Positions 35,742 through 48,424 of a DNA stretch of 64,000 bases are shown here, in pieces. The notes below the pieces were generated by a model. That model did no database searches and was not told the DNA's origin. It worked only from the letters and a program-made list of their open reading frames with translations. How positions within the stretch are numbered: the first letter of the stretch is position 1; each line of letters opens with the position of its first letter. The position numbers and the translations under genes were made by a program. The DNA is from Aegilops tauschii subsp. strangulata (Eukaryota; Streptophyta; Magnoliopsida; Poales; Poaceae): NCBI RefSeq assembly GCF_002575655.3, contig NC_053039.3, positions 378,859,633-378,923,632 of the forward strand, in the 5' to 3' direction.

Positions 35742-37354
35742 TGATTTCTACTACGCAACCTTCTTCTTGTAAACTCTTGTTGGGCCTCCAAGCGCAAAGT
35801 TTTGTAGGACAGTAGAAATTTTCCCTCAAGTGGTTGACCTAAGGTTTATCAATCCGTGGGAGGCGTAGGATGAAGATGGTCTCTCTCTCAGACAACCCTG
35901 CAACCAAATAACAAAGAGTCTCTTGTGTCCCCAACACACCCAATACAATGGTAAATTGTATAGGTGCACTAGTTCGGCGAAGAGATAGTGATACAAGTGT
36001 AGGATGGATAGTAGATATAGGTTTTTGTAATCTGAAAAATATATAAACAGCAAGGTTACTAGTAACAAAAGTGATCAAAAACGGTATTGCAATGCTTATA
36101 AACAAGGCCTAGGGTTCATACTTTCACTAGTGCAAATTCTCACAACAATGATAACATAATTAAATCATATGGCAATCCCTCAACGTGTGACAAAGAGTCA
36201 CTCCAAAGTTCCTATCGCGGAGAACATAAGATGAAATTGCTTGGAGGGTACGAAACCACCGCAAATTTATTCTTTCTGATCAATTATTTGAGCTATTCCT
36301 ATAAGTGTCACAAACAAACCTAGAGTTCGTACTAAAATAACACCATATGATACACATCAATCAACCCTAATGTCACCTAGATAATCCAATGTCACCACAA
36401 GTATCCATGGGTCAATTATACGATATGCATCAAACAACTTTAGATTCATAGTATTCAATCCAACACAAAGAACCTCAAAGAATGCCCCAAGATTTCTACC
36501 GGAGAAACAAGGATGAAAAATGTGCATCAACCCCTATGCATAGATTATCCCAATGTCACCTCGGGAATTCGCGAGTTGAGTGCCAAATATACATCAAGTG
36601 AATCAATAGAACACCCCATTGTGTATCCCATGCAGGACATACATCAAGTGTTCTCAAATCCATAAAAGTATTCAATCCGATAATAGTGAAACCTCAAAGG
36701 TAAAACTCAATTCATCACAAGAAGATAGAGAGGGAGAAACACCATATGATCCAGCTATAGTAACGAAGCTCGTGGTACATAAAGATCGTGCCAAATCAAC
36801 AACACGAGAGAGAGAGATCAAACACATAACTACTGGTACATACCCTCAGCCCGAGGGTGAACTACTCCCTCCACGTCATGGAGACCGCCGGGATGATGAA
36901 GATGGCCTCCGGTGATGATTTCCCCCTCCGGCAGGGTGCTGGAATGGGCCCCCAATTGGTCTTTTGTGGCTATAGAGGCTTGTGGCGGCGGAACTTTCGA
37001 TCTAGGGTTCTTTCTGGAGGTTCTGGTATTTATAGGAATTTTTAGCATCGGTCTCACGTCAAGGGGATGCCCGAGGGGCTCACAAGCCGGGGGGGGGGGG
37101 GCTAGGGGGTGGGCATTCCCCCTAGGCTTGTGGCCTCCTCGGTCACTTCCTGGCCCAGCTCTGGTGCTTTGGGGGTCTCTTTTGGTCCATAAAAAATCAC
37201 CTTTTATTTCCGCACAAAAAAGGCACCACAGTAGTTCTACTGAAAATAGCGTCAGTCCTGGTTAGTTCTAATCAAATCATAACAAAACCATATAAAATTG
37301 TTGCAAACATGGCATGAATACTTCATATATTATAGATACATTGGAGACGTATCA
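35742..37354 (-). repeat. Solo LTR (Gypsy), minus orientation
   Basis: 1613 bp; the left edge TGATTTCTACTACGC is the complement of an LTR end and the right edge GGAGACGTATCA is the complement of its start. Flanks are GCACT (35737-35741) and ACATT (37355-37359), each one change from GCATT, which is the undisturbed sequence in the paralogue near 17545. Reverse TATA (TATTTATAG) at 37027-37035. Same family as the other Gypsy LTRs here. Confidence 0.88.
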
Positions 37355-37428
37355 ACATTCCACATCAAAAATTCTGTTTTTATCATTTACCTACTCGAGG
37401 ACGAGCATGAATTAAGCTTGGGGATGCT

Positions 37429-37651
37429 TGATACATCTCCAACGTATCTATAATTTTTTATTGTTACATGCTATCATTTTTTGGGACTAACGTATTAACC
37501 TAGTGCCCAGTGCCAATTGCTGTTTTTTCCTTGTTTTTGTCTTTTATAGAATATCAATACCAAACGGAGTCCAAATAGAACTAAACTTTTTGAGGATTTT
37601 TCTTGGACCAGAAGACAACCACGAAGCTTCGGGAGGAGGCCAAGAGAGCCA
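37429..37651 (+). repeat. Gypsy 3' LTR fragment
   Basis: Starts TGATACATCTCC right after the polypurine tract and is broken after 223 bp by the LTR beginning at 37652. Confidence 0.8.
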
Positions 37652-38615
37652 TGATACGTCTCCAACGTACCTATATTTTTTTATTGTTCCATGCTGTTAT
37701 GTTATCATTCTTGGATGCTTTACAATCATTTTATAGCAACTTTATATCATTTTTTGGGACTAACCTATTGACATAGTGCCCAGTGCCAATTGCTGTCTTT
37801 TGCTTGTTTTTTACTTCGCATAATATCCCTATCAAACGGAGCCCAAATGCAGCAAAACTTTTTGGAGATTTTTTTGGACCAGAAGACAACTTGGGAGCCA
37901 AGAAAGCACCTGGGGGAGGCCCGTGGGGCCCACAAGACACCAGGCGCGCCAGAGGCCCCTGGTGCGCCCTGATTGGTTGTGGGCCCACGGGGGTCTCCTC
38001 CACCGCCTCCCAGCTCTATAAATACCCAAATATTCCAGAACCCTAGGGGAGTTGACGAAACACAATTCCAGCCGCCGCAAGTTCTAGAACCACGAGATCC
38101 AATCTAACACGATCACGGAGGGGTTCATCATCCTCATTGGTGCCTCTCCGATGATGCGTGAGTAGTTCACCATAGACCTACGGGTCCGTAAGCTGTAGCT
38201 AGATGGCTTCTTCTCTCTTTTTGATTCTCAATACAATGGTCTCTTGGAGATCTATTTGATGTAATGACTTTTTGCTGTGTGCTTGTTGGGATATGATGAA
38301 GTTCGAGCTTATGATCAGATCTATATCCATGAATGTTATTTGAGTCTTCTTTGATCTCATATATGCATGGTTATTTATAGACCCGTATTTCTTCTTCGAA
38401 TATTTGGTTTAGTTAGGCCAACAAGATCGATTTTTCTTTCAATGGGAAGAGGTGCTTTGTGATGGGTTCGATCTTATGGTGTCCTCACCCAGTGACAGAA
38501 GGGGTAGCGAGACACATATGTATCGTTCTATTAAGGATAACAAGATGGGATATATTCCTACATGAATAGATCTTGTCTACACCATGTGATCGTTCTTATT
38601 GCATTACTACATTTC
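37652..38615 (+). repeat. Gypsy LTR (partial, interrupted by Copia)
   Basis: Starts TGATACGTCTCC; TATAAATA at 38017-38024; contains the GGTGTCCTCACCCAGTGACA segment. It is cut at 38615 by the Copia LTR, with ATTTC (38611-38615) as the candidate 5-bp duplication. The remainder should lie to the right, past the window. Confidence 0.7.
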
Positions 38616-40354
38616 TGTTGGGAAACTTAGCATGCAATTTCCAAAAATTTCCTACGCTCACGCAAGATCTATCTATGAGATGCATAGCAATGAGGGGGAG
38701 AGTGTGTCTACGTACCCTCGTAGACCGTAAGAGAAAGCGTTTGACAACACGGTTGATGTAGTAGAACTTCTTCTAGCTCCGACCGATCAAGTACCGAACA
38801 TACGACACCGCCGAGTTCTACGCATGTTCAGCTTGATGACGTCCCTCGTTCTATTGATCCAGCAAGATGTCGAGGAAGTAGATGAGTTCCGTCAGCACGA
38901 CGGCGTGGTGACGGTGATGGTGAAGTGATCTGCGCAGGGCTTCGCCTAAGCACCACGATAATATGACCGGGGGTGTAAACTATGGAGGGGGTGCCGCACA
39001 TAGCTAACAATTGATGTTGTGTGTTCTAGGCGCCCCCTCCCCATATATATATAGGTGGGAGGGGGAGGGGAGAGGCCAGGAGGCGCCCAAGTGCTGACCG
39101 CCGGCTTCCTTGGGGCTTCCTTGCCCTGCGCCCCCTGCCATATTTGACGAAGGCGGAAGGAAAGAGGGGGGAGAAGGAACTGGGAATCCTAATCCACACT
39201 TGCCTTTCTCCCTTCCCCTTTCATTCTCCATCCCTGGACGACCCATATGTGGGGTGCACCAGCCTGCATTCCCCCCTTGGAAAATAAGGCCCATATCTTT
39301 TCCCGGGGGTGCCCGAAACCCCTTCCTGTGACCCGATAAGTACCCGGTACCCCCGGAACCCTTCATGTGTCCGAATACCATCATCCTATATTCAATCTTT
39401 ACCTCTCGACCATTTCGAGACTCCTCGTCATGTCCGTGATCTCATCTAGGACTCCGAACAGCATTCGGTCACCAAATCACATAACTCATATAATACAATA
39501 TCGTCATCGAATGTTAAGCGTGCAGACCCAACGGGTTCGAGAACTATGTAGACATGACCGAGACACTTCTCCGGTCAATAACCAATAGCGGAGCCTAGAT
39601 GCTCATATTGGCTCCTACATATTCTATGAAGATCTTTATCGGTCGAACCGTTATGACAACATGCGTAATTCCCTTTGTCCATCGGTATGTTACTTGCCCG
39701 AGGTTCGATCGTTGGTATCTTCATACCTAGTTCAATCTCGTTACTGGCAAGTCTCTTTACTCGGTCCGTAATACATCATCTCGTGACTAACTCCTTAGTC
39801 GTTTTCTTGCAAGCTTATGATGTGAATTACCGAGAGGGCCCCGAGATACCTCTCCGATACTCGGAGTGACAAATCCTAATCTTGATCTATGCCAACTCAA
39901 CAGACACCTTCGGAGATACCTGTAGAGCATATTTATAATCACCCAGTTACGTTGTGACGTTTGATAGCACACAAGGCATTCCTCCGGTATCCGGGAGTTG
40001 CATAATCTCATAGTCGAAGGAATATGTATTTGACATGAAGAAATCAATAGCAATAAAACTAAACAATCATTATGCTAAGCTAATGGATGGATCTTGTCCA
40101 TCACATCATTCTCCTAATGATGTGATCCTGTTATCAAATGAAAACTCATGTCCATGGTTAGGAAACCTTAGCCATCTTTGATCAACGAGCTAGTCTAGTA
40201 GAGGCTTACGAGGGACACTATGTTTGTTTATGTATTCACACATGTATTAAGGTTTCCGATCAATACAATTCTAGCATGAATAATAAACCTTTATCATGAA
40301 TAAGGAAATATAAAAGAACAACTTTATTATTGCCTCTAGGGCATATTTCCTTCA
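38616..40354 (-). repeat. Copia 3' LTR
   Basis: 1739 bp; the left edge TGTTGGGAAACTTAGC and right edge GCATATTTCCTTCA are the two LTR ends. Reverse TATA (CCATATATATATAG) at 39041-39054. Confidence 0.9.
39041..39054 (-). promoter_or_regulatory. TATA box of Copia LTR
   Basis: The complement reads CTATATATATATGG; the equivalent lies at 45763-45773 in the other LTR. Confidence 0.5.
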
Positions 40355-40738
40355 GTCTCCCACTTGCACTAGAGTCAATAATCTAGTTCACATCGCCATG
40401 TGATTTAACATCGATAGTTCACATCGTCATGTGATTAACACCCATAGTTCACATCGCCATGTGACCAACACCCAAAGGTTTACTAGAGTCAATAATCTAT
40501 TTCACATCGCCATGTGATTAACATCCAAAGAGTACTAAGGTGTGATCATGTTTTACTTGTGAGAGAAGCTTAGTCAACGGGTTTGTCACATTCAGATCCA
40601 TATGTATTTCCAAAATTTCTATGTCTACAATGCCCTGCATGGAGCTACTCTAGCTAATTGCTCCCACTTTCAATACTTATCCAGATTGAGATTCAGAGTC
40701 ATCTAGATTAGTGTTAAAGCTTGCATCGTCGTAATCCT

Positions 40739-40993
40739 TTATGACGAACCCTTTATCACCTCCATAACCGAGAAACATTTCCTTAGTCCTCTAAGGATAA
40801 TTTTGACCACTGTCCAGTGATCTTGTCTTGGATCACTGTTGTACCCCCTTGCCAAACTCATAGCAAGGCACACAACAGGTCTGGTATATAGCATGGCATA
40901 CTTTATAGAACCTATGGTTGAGGCATAGGGAATGACTTTCATTCTCTTTCTATCTTCTGCCGTGGTCGCGCTTTGAGTCTTACTCAACTTCAC
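40739..40993 (-). pseudogene. Copia pol remnant: RNase H-proximal region
   Basis: An 84-codon fragment with PYASTIGSIKYAMLYTRPVV, matching the Copia segment PYASAIGSIMYAML before RNase H, then DHWTVVKIILRGLRK. Downstream RNase H sequence is out of frame. Part of the decayed minus-strand Copia. Confidence 0.8.
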
Positions 40994-41579
40994 ACTTTAC
41001 AATACAGGCTAGAACTCCTTCTTTGACTGATCCATTTTGAACTCCTTCAAAATCTTGTCAAGGTGTGTGCTTGTTGAAAGTCCTATTAAGCGTCTCGATC
41101 TATCTCTATAGATCTTGATGCCTAATACATAAGTAGCTTTATCGAGGTCTTTTTTTGAAAAATTCTATTCAAGTATCCTTTTATGCTATCCAGAAATTCT
41201 ATATTATTACTAATCAACAATATGTCATCCACATATAATATCAGAAATGCTACGGAGCTCCCACTCACTTTGTTCTAAAAACAGGCTTCTCCGAAAGTCT
41301 GTATAAAACCATATGCTTTGATCACCTCATCAAAGCGTATATTCCAACTCTGAGATGCTTGCACCAGTTCATAGATGGTCGCTGTATCTTGCACACTTTG
41401 TTAGCACTTTAGGATTGACAAAACCTTCTGGTTGCATCATATACAACTCTTCTTTGAGAAATCCTTTAAGGAATGCAGTTTTAATAATCATAAAATGTGA
41501 CAATTGCTAACATGATTCAGACAGACTTAAGCATTGCTACGGGTGAGAAGGTCTCATCGTAGTCAACTCCTTCAACTTT

Positions 41580-41822
41580 TCAAAAACCTTTCACGACAAG
41601 TCGAGCTTTGTAGACAATAATGTTACCATCAGCGCCAGTCTTCTTCTTGAAGATCCATTTATTCTCTATGGCTCGCTGATCATCGGGCAACTCCACCAAA
41701 GTCCACACTTTGTTCTCATACATGGATCCTATCTCAGATTTCATGGCCTCAAGCCATTTATCGGAATCTGGGCTCATCATAGCTTCTTCATAGTTCGTAG
41801 GTTCGCCATGGTCTAGTAACAT
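41580..41822 (-). pseudogene. Copia pol remnant: reverse transcriptase N-terminal part
   Basis: Contains NYEEAMMSPDSDKWLEAMKSE and KWIFKKKTGADGN, the usual start of the Copia RVT_2 domain, through ARLVVKGF. The catalytic core (normally D-x-x-T-A-F and YVDD) lies in broken frames between about 41000 and 41570. Confidence 0.85.
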
Positions 41823-41861
41823 GACTTCCAGAACAGGATTACCGAACCACTCTGGTGCAGA

Positions 41862-42287
41862 TCATGCTCTGGTTGACCTACGAGGCTCAGTAGTAACTTG
41901 ATCTGAAGTTTCATGATCATCATCATTAGCTTCCCCTCTAGTTGGTGTAGGCATCACTGGAATGGTTTTCTGTGATGAGCTACTTTCCAATTCGAGAGAA
42001 GGTACAATTACCTCATTAAGTTCTACTTTCCTGCCACTCACTTCTTTCGAGAGAAACTCCTTCTCTAGAAATGTTCCATTCTTGGCAACAAAGATCTTGC
42101 CATCGAATCTGTGGTAGAAGGTGTACGCAATTTTTTCCTTAGGGTCTCCTATGAAGACGCACTTATCCGATTTTGGGTTCGAGCTTATCAGGCTGAAGCC
42201 TTTTGACATAAGTGTCGCAATCCCATACTTTAAGAAACGACAGCTGATGTTTCTTGCCAAACCACAGTTCATACGATATCGTCTCAA
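41862..42287 (-). pseudogene. Copia pol remnant: integrase C-terminal and linker region
   Basis: A 141-codon open stretch with DKCVFIGDPKEKIAYTFYH, typical of the Copia integrase C-terminal region, then the Ser/Glu/Asp-rich linker before reverse transcriptase (TTEPRRSTR). Confidence 0.8.
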
Positions 42288-42511
42288 CAGATTTAGACGG
42301 TGCCCTATTTAACATTAATGCAGCTGTCTCTAATGCATAATCTCATAACGATAGTGGTAAATCGGTAAGAGACATCATAGATCGCACCATATCTAATAAA
42401 GTACAGTTACGACGTTTGGAAACACCATTACGCTATGGTGTTCCAGGTGGCGTGAGTTGTGAAACTATTCCACATTGTTTTAAATGAAGGCCAAACTCGT
42501 ACCTCAAATAT

Positions 42512-43082
42512 TCACCATTGTAGAAACTTTATTTTCTTGTTACGATGATTCTCCACTTCACTCTGAAATTCTTTGAACTTTTCAAATGTTTCAGACTTGT
42601 GTTTCATTAAGTAGATATACCCATATATGCTCAAATCATCTGTGAAGATCAGAAAATAACGATACCCGTCGCGTGCCTCAACACTCATCGGACCACATAC
42701 ATTGGTATGTATTATTTCCAATAAGTCATTGGCTCCCTGCATTGTTCCGGAAAACGGAGTTTTATTCATCTTGCCCATGAGTCATGGTTCACAAGTATCA
42801 AATGATTCATAATCAAGTGATTCCAAAAGTCCATCTGCAGAGTTGCTTCATGCGCTTTACACCAATATGACCAAAACGGCAGTGCCACAAGTATGTTGCA
42901 CTATCATTATCAACTTTGCATCTTTTGGCATCAATATTATGAATATGTGTATCACTACAATCGAGATTCAATAAACCATTAACATTGGGTGTATGACCAT
43001 AGAAGGTTTTATTCATGTAAACAGAACAACAATTTATTCTCTGACTTAAATGAATAACCGTATTGCAATAAACATGATCCAA
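42512..43082 (-). pseudogene. Copia pol remnant: integrase zinc-binding and core domains
   Basis: The two open pieces are 43082-42813 (HCRFGHIGVKRMKQL, the GAG pre-integrase H/H part) and 42778-42512 (integrase core). The core has IIHTNVCGPM where the family reads HTDVCGPM: the first Asp of the catalytic D-D-E triad is Asn. Stops separate the pieces. Inactive. Confidence 0.85.
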
Positions 43083-43117
43083 TCATATTCATGCTCAACG
43101 CAAACACCAAATAACAT

Positions 43118-43381
43118 TTATTTAGGTTCAACACTAATCCCGAGGTAGAGGGAGTATGCGATGGTGATCTTGTCAACCTTGGAATCACTTCCAACACACA
43201 TCGTCACCTCGCCCTTAACTAGTCTCTGTTCATTTTGCAACTCCTGTTTCGAGTTACTAATCTTAGCAACTGAACCGGTATCAAATACCCAAGGGCTACT
43301 ATGAACACTAGTAAAGTACACATCAATAACATGTATATCAAATATACCTTTGTTCACTTTGCCATCCTTCTTATCCGCCAA
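43118..43381 (-). pseudogene. Copia pol remnant: protease region
   Basis: Includes WVFDTGS, the aspartic protease active-site motif (D-T-G), about 30 codons after the broken zinc knuckle. The rest is frame-limited to 87 codons. Confidence 0.75.
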
Positions 43382-43402
43382 GTATTTGGGGCAGTTCCGC
43401 TT

Positions 43403-43948
43403 TCAGTGAACATTCCCTTTGTAGTAGAAGCACTCAGTTTCAGGCTTAGGTCCAACTTTGGGCTTCTTCATGGGAGTGGCAACTTGCTTGCCATTCTTCT
43501 TGAAGTTCCCTTTCTTTCCCTTGCCCTTTTTCTCGAAACTAGTGGTCTTGTTAACCATCAACACTTGATGCTCTTTCTTGATTTCCACCTTCACTGATTT
43601 CAGCGTCGCGAAGAGCTCGGGAATCATTTTCGTCATCCCTTGCATATTATAGTTCATCACGAAGTTCTAGTAGCCTGGTGCTAGTGACTAGAGAACTCTG
43701 TCAATCACTATCTTCTCTAGAAGATTAACTCCCACTTGATTCACGCGATTGTAGTACCCAGACATTCTGAGCATATGCTCACTGGCTGAGTTATTCTCCT
43801 CCATCTTGTAGGCAAAGTACTTGTCAGAGGTCTCATACCTCTCGACACGGGCATGAGTCTGAAATACCAATTTCAGCTCTTGGAACATCTCATATGCTCC
43901 GTGGCATTGAAAACATATTTGCAGCCCCAATTCTAAGTCGTAAAGCAT
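43403..43948 (-). pseudogene. Copia gag remnant with broken CCHC knuckle
   Basis: Two pieces: 43948-43688 (YKMEENNSASEHMLRMSGYY, the UBN2/Copia gag type) and 43660-43403 (NYNMQGMTK, a Lys-rich stretch, then CFYYKGNVH). The CCHC knuckle normally reads CFYCKGNGHWKRNC; here the second Cys is Tyr and the residue after His is a stop. Confidence 0.85.
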
Positions 43949-45421
43949 GGCGCACTAAACTATCAAGTAGTCATCATACTAAGCCTGCCAAACGTTCATA
44001 ATGTCTGCATCTGCTCCTGCAATAGGTCTGTCACCTAGCGGTGCATCAAGGACATAATTCTTCTGTGCAGCAATGAGGATAATCTCACATCCTTGACCCA
44101 GTCCGCATCATTGCTACTATCATCTTTCAACTTAGTTTTCTCTAGGAACATATCAAAAACATAGGGGAGCTACAACGCGAGCTATTGATCTACAACATAA
44201 TTTGCAAATACTATCGGGACTAAGTTCATGATAAATTAAGTTCAATTAATCAAATTACTTAAGAACTCCCACTTAGATAGACATCCCTCAAGTCATCTAA
44301 ATGATACGTGATCCAAATCAACTAATCCATGTCTGATCATCACCTGAGATGGAGTAGTCATCAATGGTGAACATCTCTATGTTGATCATATCTACTATAT
44401 GATTCACGTTCGACCTTTTGGTCTCCAGTGTTCCGAGCCCATGTCTGTACATGCTAGGTTCGTCAAGTTAACCCAAGTATTCCGCATGTGCAAAACTGTC
44501 TTGCACCCATTGTATGTGAACGTAGAGTCTATCACACCCGATCATCACGTGGTGTCGCAGCACGACGAACTGTCGCAATGGTGCATACTTAGGGAGAACA
44601 CTTATACCTTGAAATTTAGTGAAGGGATCATCTTATAATGCTACCGCCGTACTAAGCAAAATAAGATGCATAAAAGATAAACATCACATGCAATCAAAAT
44701 ATGTGACATGATATGGCCATCATCATCTTCTGCTTTTAATCTCCATCTCCAAACCATCGTCATGATCTCCATCGTCACCGGCTCGACACCTTGATCTCCA
44801 TCGTTGCGTTGTGGTCGTCTCGCCAACTATTGCTTCTACAACTGTCACTAATGCATAGTGATAAAGTAAACCAATTACATGGCGTTCGCATTTCATACAA
44901 TAAAGAGACAACCATAAGGCTCCTGCCGGTTGCCGATAACTTTTACAAAACATGATCATATCATACAATAACGTATATCACATCATGTCTTGACCATATC
45001 ACATCACAATATGCCCTGCAAAAACAAGTTAGACGTCCTCTACTTTGTTGTTGCAAGTTTTACGTGGCTGCTACGGGCTTATAGCAAGAACGATTCTTAC
45101 TACGCATCAAAACCACAACGGTGATTTATCAAGTTTGCTGTTTTGACCTTCAACAAGGACTGGCTGCAGTCAAATTTGATTCAACTAAAGTTGGAGAAAC
45201 AGACACCCACCAGCCATCTTTATGCAAAACAAGTTGCATGTCTGTCGGTGGAACCGGTCTCATGAACGTGGTCATGTAAGGTTGGTCCGGGCCGCTTCAT
45301 CCAACAATACCGCCGAATCAAAATAAGACATTGGTGGTAAGCAGTATGACAATCACCGCCCACAACTCTTTGTGTTCTACTCGTGCATGTCATCTACGCA
45401 TAGACCTGACTCGGATGCCAC
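43949..45421 (-). other. Copia 5' leader and gag N-terminal region, no open gene
   Basis: About 1.5 kb between the gag remnant and the 5' LTR of the minus-strand Copia. No frame is long enough to support. The primer site complement CTCGGATGCCA lies at its right edge (45410-45420). Confidence 0.6.
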
Positions 45422-46078
45422 GGTTGGGAAACGTAGCATGCAATTTGAAAAAAATTACTACGCTCACGCAAGATAGTCAAACTTCTTCTAGCTCCGACCG
45501 ATCAAGTACCGAACGTACGGCACCTCCGAGTTCTGCGCACGTTCAGCTCGATGACGTCCCTCGTTCTCTTGATCCAACAAGATGTCGAGGAAGTAGATGA
45601 GTTCTGTCAGCACGACGGCGTGGTGACGGTGATGGTGAAGTGATCTGCGCAGGGCTTCACCTAAGCACAGCGAGAATATGACCGGGGGTGTAAACTGTGG
45701 AGGGGGGGGGCGCCGCACACGGCTAACAATTGATGTTGTGTGTTCTAGGCGCCCCCACCCCACATATATATAGGTGGGAGGGGGAGGGGTGGGAGGGGGA
45801 CGGGAGAGGCCAGGAGGCACCCAAGTGCTGGCCGCCGGCCTCCTTGGGGCTTCCTTGCCCTGCGCACCCTTCCTGCCATATTTGACAGAGGGGGAAGGAA
45901 AGAGGGGGGGAGAAGGAAGTGGGAATCCTAATCCACACTTGCCTTTCTCCCTTCCCCTTTCCTTCTCCATCCCTGTCCGGCCCATATGGGGGCGCACCAG
46001 CCCCTTGTGGCTGGTGCGTTCCCCCCTTGGCCCATAAGGCCCATATCTTTTGCCGGGGGTGCCCGAAACCCCTTCCGG
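45422..46078 (-). repeat. Copia 5' LTR (truncated by CACTA)
   Basis: Starts GGTTGGGAAACGTAGC (first base changed from T) and is collinear with 38616 on, except for a missing block of about 95 bp. It ends at 46078 where CACTACAAAAAAATAC begins. Reverse TATA at 45763-45773. Confidence 0.85.
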
Positions 46079-46254
46079 CACTACAAAAAAATACACTTCC
46101 GTGATGATACGTGTTTGTCACAGTAGGTCACGCTTCCGATCATGCATGTACATCCATGACGATTTTATGACAAAATCAAGATAGTCATACCTGTGCTGTC
46201 GTAGAAGTGTTCCATGACATTACCAAAATTATCATCACGGAAGTGTCCACTTCC

Positions 46255-48424
46255 TGAAAGGGAACGCGACAGAAAACAAAAATTTTCCGACCTATGCACC
46301 AGCCCAGGACCACTATGGAGACTGCATACATGGTTTGCTCTTTTTCGTTACCGACTCGTAGCGCAGCGGGAAGTAGAGTCGATGACGATCGGCGGTGCAG
46401 ATCCCCGCAGCTAGGATTTACAACCTCCCAACCGCGAGGATGTATACCCTCATCTGCTCCTCAGACAGCCCTCCGGGAGGCGGTCGAACAGCCCCTCGGA
46501 CGGTGTCGCGGACAGCCCTTCGGGAGGACTTTCGAAACTCGAACGGTCACTCGGACAGCCCTTCGGGAGGACCTTCAAAACTCGGACGGTCACATGGACA
46601 GCCCTTCGGGAGGCACTCACGAACTAAGACCGAAACTACGATCTCTCTACAGAGTTGCACACATACGGTGTCATCTATCCGGCAGGGCTTCGCCGTCCAG
46701 AACTAGTTCCTGCCGGAACCCAGACAGCCTTACGGCTCTACGAAACTCTTTTCGTGGGAGGGAGAGAAGAAGCCAGATAATGCATGGCATGTGTATGAGA
46801 GCAAGGGATGAGTGTGGAGGGCTGCCCCACCACCTCTATTTATAGGAAATCCCAAGGGGGTAGGGTAGTTTCACAAAAAACCCAAAATGCACATGAATGA
46901 AGTCCTTCCACAAGGACCTAGGAGTGAAACCAAGGAACAAGAGGGTCCCCAAGGGGGGATACCCCATGTGGCCGGCCACACCCCCATGAGGGGCCCAAAA
47001 AATGGCTCCTATCCATCCATGTCATCCCCAAGATCTTTTGGAGCAAAGCCCCAAAAGGTGGCTTTCCATAAAGTAACCATAAAGCTGATTTTCACTATTC
47101 ACAACGACATTTTTCAGCGTCTCATCGAACTGAAAATATTTATGTGGGCTAAGAACATTTCCAGTACCCACTAAAATGATTTTCAACGTGTTCCGAAACA
47201 ATTCCGGTTTTAGTGATTTTCATCTGCGAAACGCATCTGAAGTGGCTCCGGCAGCTCCGGAACATTTCCGGTTTTTATCTCAGAAAATTCCAAAAAGCTT
47301 CCAGAATGATTCTGGCATCCTCCAAGAATTATCAGGCATGTGCCTAAACCAATTTGACTTAATGGTGTATCCCGAAACAACTTTTCGGTATCATCGAAAC
47401 TTATCCGATGACCTCTCTCTGCGGTATGATTCCGCTGTCCGAAACTTTTCGGTGTCCGAAACTTTTTCGGTGATTTTCTCTCAGACTCCCTGTCTAGTAT
47501 TCAGCAGAGAGATGGCCCTTAAGCGTGTGACCCTATAGGTTCGGTGAAGTATAGACATGACCCCGAACCCCTTCCGATCAATGATCAACATCGAAGCCGT
47601 GGACACCCATATTGACCCCTATACCCACACGAATAAATATTCGAGTGAACCTCCAGTTGCCGTGTGCTATTCCTGTTGCTTCGCGATATGTTACAAATAC
47701 CCGAGGTGAGACATGTTGGCATTCCCGTGGATCAACAACTTGTCCACTATGCTAGTTACCTCGTTACCGGTATTGTTCTCTTTTCTCATTATCGTGTTCC
47801 GGCATCCCCGTGATCAAATCACAAAGTGTCTGGCCAGACGATGATGGATACCGTAACACCGAGAGGGCCCAGAGATATCTCTCCATCGTCGGAGGAGCAA
47901 ATCCCAATCTTGAGCTATCAAGTTACTTGACACACTTTTCCATGAACCCGTAAGCCGCCGTAATAGCCACCCATTTACGGATGACATTTAACAAACCCCA
48001 AAGTTCATGAAGCAAGCATGAAGAAACTCGATACTCTCATGGTCTAAGGAATCATGCAAACGTTAACCATCTCTGTGTTATGTACCAATAAACTTGTGAC
48101 GAATGAATCTCATAGCATAACATCAATCCGGGTCGATTCAACACAAATGTTCTCTTAACATTGTGCCCTCAAAGTTGCTGGCATAGACATGCCCATGACC
48201 AGGAAAACAGAATCATCATGCAACACTTGAGCTAGTCTTAGAGGCCAGACTAGGAATACTTCTTACCGTTTATTATTCCACACGTGCATTTGAGTCTTCC
48301 TCCGAGCCTCGTGGATATTGCAGACTCGAGAATCATTGCAGTTATAGCATGGAACATAAACATAATTATGAACTCGGAGATAAATAATATCATTTATTAT
48401 TGCCTCTAGGGCATATCTCCTACA
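46255..48424 (-). repeat. Copia 3' LTR (young element)
   Basis: Left edge TGAAAGGGAACGCGAC, right edge ATATCTCCTACA, with the GCCTCTAGGGCATATC signature. Reverse TATA CTATTTATAG at 46836-46845. Internally it has four repeats of ACAGCCCTTCGGGAGG-type sequence (46480-46615). Confidence 0.95.
46836..46845 (-). promoter_or_regulatory. TATA box of young Copia 3' LTR
   Basis: The complement reads CTATAAATAG; identical in the other LTR (54188-54197). Confidence 0.6.

Larger units (their letters stand above)
33205..37651 (+). mobile_element. Truncated Gypsy element (3' internal region plus LTR start) with two solo LTRs inserted
   Basis: Bases 33205-33737, 35344-35736 and 37355-37428 together reproduce the 3' internal region seen at 1-1133 and 16690-17619, ending in the polypurine tract before an LTR (37429-37651, start TGATACATCTCC). 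Two solo LTRs interrupt it. The internal region is non-coding. The LTR is cut at 37651 by the next Gypsy LTR. Confidence 0.75.
38616..46078 (-). mobile_element. BARE/Angela-type Copia retrotransposon, decayed
   Basis: Minus strand. 3' LTR at 38616-40354 (complement ends in GCCCTAGAGGCAATAAT near 40340), then polypurine tract complement (40355 on), reverse-ordered gag-pol remnants (43948 down to 40739), and 5' LTR from 45422 to 46078, where a CACTA element cuts it. A Met-type primer site, two mismatches from recalled TGGTATCAGAG, is at 45410-45420 (complement). The two LTRs differ by a deletion of about 95 bp in the 5' copy near 45473. Stops and frameshifts interrupt every pol domain, so it is not autonomous. 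Confidence 0.9.
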
